14,226 nt of DNA. Source: Desulfuromusa sp. Its GTDB lineage: Bacteria; Desulfobacterota; Desulfuromonadia; Desulfuromonadales; Geopsychrobacteraceae. The translations under genes and the position numbers were made by a program. Shown piece by piece: positions 12,914-14,226 of this stretch. The notes under the pieces were generated by a model that was not told the DNA's origin, ran no database searches, and worked only from the letters and a program-made list of their open reading frames with translations. The stretch is from the NCBI GenBank assembly GCA_029934755.1, contig JAOZLQ010000019.1, positions 1 to 14,226 of the forward strand, given 5' to 3'. Numbering within the stretch: position 1 is the first letter of the stretch; each line of letters begins with the position of its first letter.

Positions 12914-14221
12914 CTACCAGCGACCAGACCATGCGGGATGGGAATCATTTCCTCCGCGAGCTGAAATTCTTTTAGCTCCGGTTCCATCTGTGCGCATAAT
13001 CCAGATTGATTTTTCTCCACCATTCAGATCAGAGGAGTATATCAAAAACCGCCCATCTGGGCTCCAGCGGGGATGTTCTTTACTTCCTTTACCGAAAGTC
13101 AGCTGTCGTTCATCCGATCCATCCTCACGAATTGTAAAAATATTAAACACCCCGTTATCCATCCGTGAGTAAGCAATTCTGTCCCCCTTTGGACTCCAGG
13201 CCGGGGTAGCATTATATTTCCCATCAAAGGTCAAACGGCTCACTTCGAGGGTGCGGATATCAACAATAAAAATATTGGGATTGCCACGCCGATCGGAAAC
13301 AAAAGCTATTTTATCCCCCCTAGGGCTCCAAGTTGGATCGACATCAATACTGTAGTGGTTCGTCAAGCGCCGATGAATTGTCCCATCCGTTCCAATCAAA
13401 TAAATTTCAGAATTTTTATCCTTTGACAGGGTCAACGCAATTTCACGACCGTCCGGGCTATAACGTCCGCCAATATTCAAGCCTTGCTTAAGCGACAGAC
13501 GGGATTCACGGCCCGTATAGATCTCCTTACGATAAAGATCAGGGTTCTCTTTATTGTAGGAAGTAAAGATTAATTCTTTACGGGTTGGTGAAAAATCGGG
13601 GTTTAAAACAATCGAGCGATGATCGGTCATACGAATCGGCTGATGACCATCAACATCCATCAGATAAAGTTCTTTGCGGCCCGTTCGCTTGGAGATGTAG
13701 GCGATTTTAGTAGAAAATGGGCCTTCATCACCGGTTAAGCTTTTCAGTATCTGATCAGCAAAAGTATGGGCTATTTTACGCACATCGGCCAGTTTACCAA
13801 CATAGCGACGCCCGGTTAGCAGTCGCTGAGTGATAACATCAAAAAGGCGCAATTCAATTGTCAGTTTTCCCGTTGAAACGCTATATCCACCCTTGATCAA
13901 TGTTTCAGTTCCAAGCATTCGCCACTGGGAAAAATCGATCTCTGTTCTGCGCAGACCCAGTTTATCGGCATCACCCAGAAAAGAAGCAGGATCGACCAAA
14001 TCAAATAACCCGGACAGCTCCAGATCTCCCTGTAAAACCTGCTGAAATTCTTCCGCCACTGCCGGCTGTTCCGCCCCTACTCCCATCGGGATCAAACGGG
14101 TCATAGCAAGGGGAATGGTCTGCTCACCAGGAGCACTGATTTCAATTTTAGCGGCAGTCGCAACAGAACAGAATAAGCACAGAAAACTTATTATAAAAAA
14201 ACTTATTTTGAAATATCTCAT
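12914..14221 (-). CDS. tolB: Tol-Pal system periplasmic protein TolB
   Basis: Periplasmic protein of 435 aa (E. coli 430) that links TolA to Pal and drives Pal relocation during division. A signal peptide ends at about residue 23 (ATA before Ala-Lys). Residues about 25-160 form the N-terminal domain that contacts TolA and Pal, with the family-typical FQQVLQGDLELSGLFDLVDP. Residues about 170-435 form a six-bladed propeller, seen as repeated units of the type IAYxSxRxGxxxLYxMDxDG and PxWSPxGxxIAF, for example PTWSPRGDKIAFVSDRRG and PRWSPDGRFLIYSSDLNG. The ATG is six bases from the window edge; its ribosome site, and presumably tolA, lie outside. Confidence 0.97.
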   Translation of the reverse strand: MRYFKISFFIISFLCLFCSVATAAKIEISAPGEQTIPLAMTRLIPMGVGAEQPAVAEEFQQVLQGDLELSGLFDLVDPASFLGDADKLGLRRTEIDFSQWRMLGTETLIKGGYSVSTGKLTIELRLFDVITQRLLTGRRYVGKLADVRKIAHTFADQILKSLTGDEGPFSTKIAYISKRTGRKELYLMDVDGHQPIRMTDHRSIVLNPDFSPTRKELIFTSYNKENPDLYRKEIYTGRESRLSLKQGLNIGGRYSPDGREIALTLSKDKNSEIYLIGTDGTIHRRLTNHYSIDVDPTWSPRGDKIAFVSDRRGNPNIFIVDIRTLEVSRLTFDGKYNATPAWSPKGDRIAYSRMDNGVFNIFTIREDGSDERQLTFGKGSKEHPRWSPDGRFLIYSSDLNGGEKSIWIMRTDGTGAKRISARGGNDSHPAWSGRW

Positions 14222-14226
14222 GGTTA

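Noticed and set aside
1..14226. CRISPR array, tRNA, rRNA, transposase or prophage genes
   Set aside because: No regularly spaced direct repeats, no cloverleaf or rRNA sequence, and no mobile-element proteins were seen on either strand.

Overview
The window reads as ordinary chromosomal DNA of a Gram-negative bacterium: Tol-Pal envelope genes, a CpxA/CpxR-type envelope stress sensor with a periplasmic CpxP-like partner, several signal peptides and lipoboxes, and roughly 45 % G+C by eye. The lipoprotein form of CpoB/YbgF, the CBS-fused CPA2 antiporter and the style of the Pal protein suggest a Desulfuromonadales-like (Desulfobacterota) organism. A gammaproteobacterium cannot be excluded. This placement is inference; no marker gene is present.

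Layout. (1) 1-2771: on the minus strand cpxR is followed by cpxA, which is cut by the window edge just before the G2 ATP-binding box. cpxP lies divergently on the plus strand. The shared intergenic region carries one perfect and one near-perfect Cpx box, as expected for a self-regulated cpxP-cpxRA locus. (2) 2798-4282: a bidirectional terminator, then on the minus strand a small secreted protein with a 14-16-residue repeat, and a two-gene unit of an unknown 89-aa protein and a UspA-fold protein. (3) 4364-6213: a DMT/EamA exporter and a GlxA-type AraC regulator that converge and overlap by 28 bp. (4) 6326-9196: a promoter and a three-gene ABC importer operon (binding protein, permease, ATPase) of the TrpXYZ type. 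Between binding protein and permease sits a 122-nt, nearly complete palindrome (7386-7507) that also encodes a 37-codon ORF ending on the permease start codon. (5) 9197-9497: about 300 bp with no convincing gene. (6) 9498-11278: a CPA2 cation/proton antiporter-like protein with a C-terminal CBS pair, in which the usual acidic ion-binding pair is Asn-Asn, followed by a terminator. (7) 11362-14221, minus strand: tolB, pal and cpoB (ybgF), with a good internal promoter before pal and an intrinsic terminator between pal and cpoB.

Most genes belong to well-known families. The best candidates for something less described are the palindromic element inside the ABC operon with its overlapping small ORF, and the Asn-Asn antiporter. 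Several starts were moved downstream from the longest ORF because the Shine-Dalgarno sequence lies inside the longer version (cpxR, usp, the 89-aa gene, cpoB, pal, GlxA).
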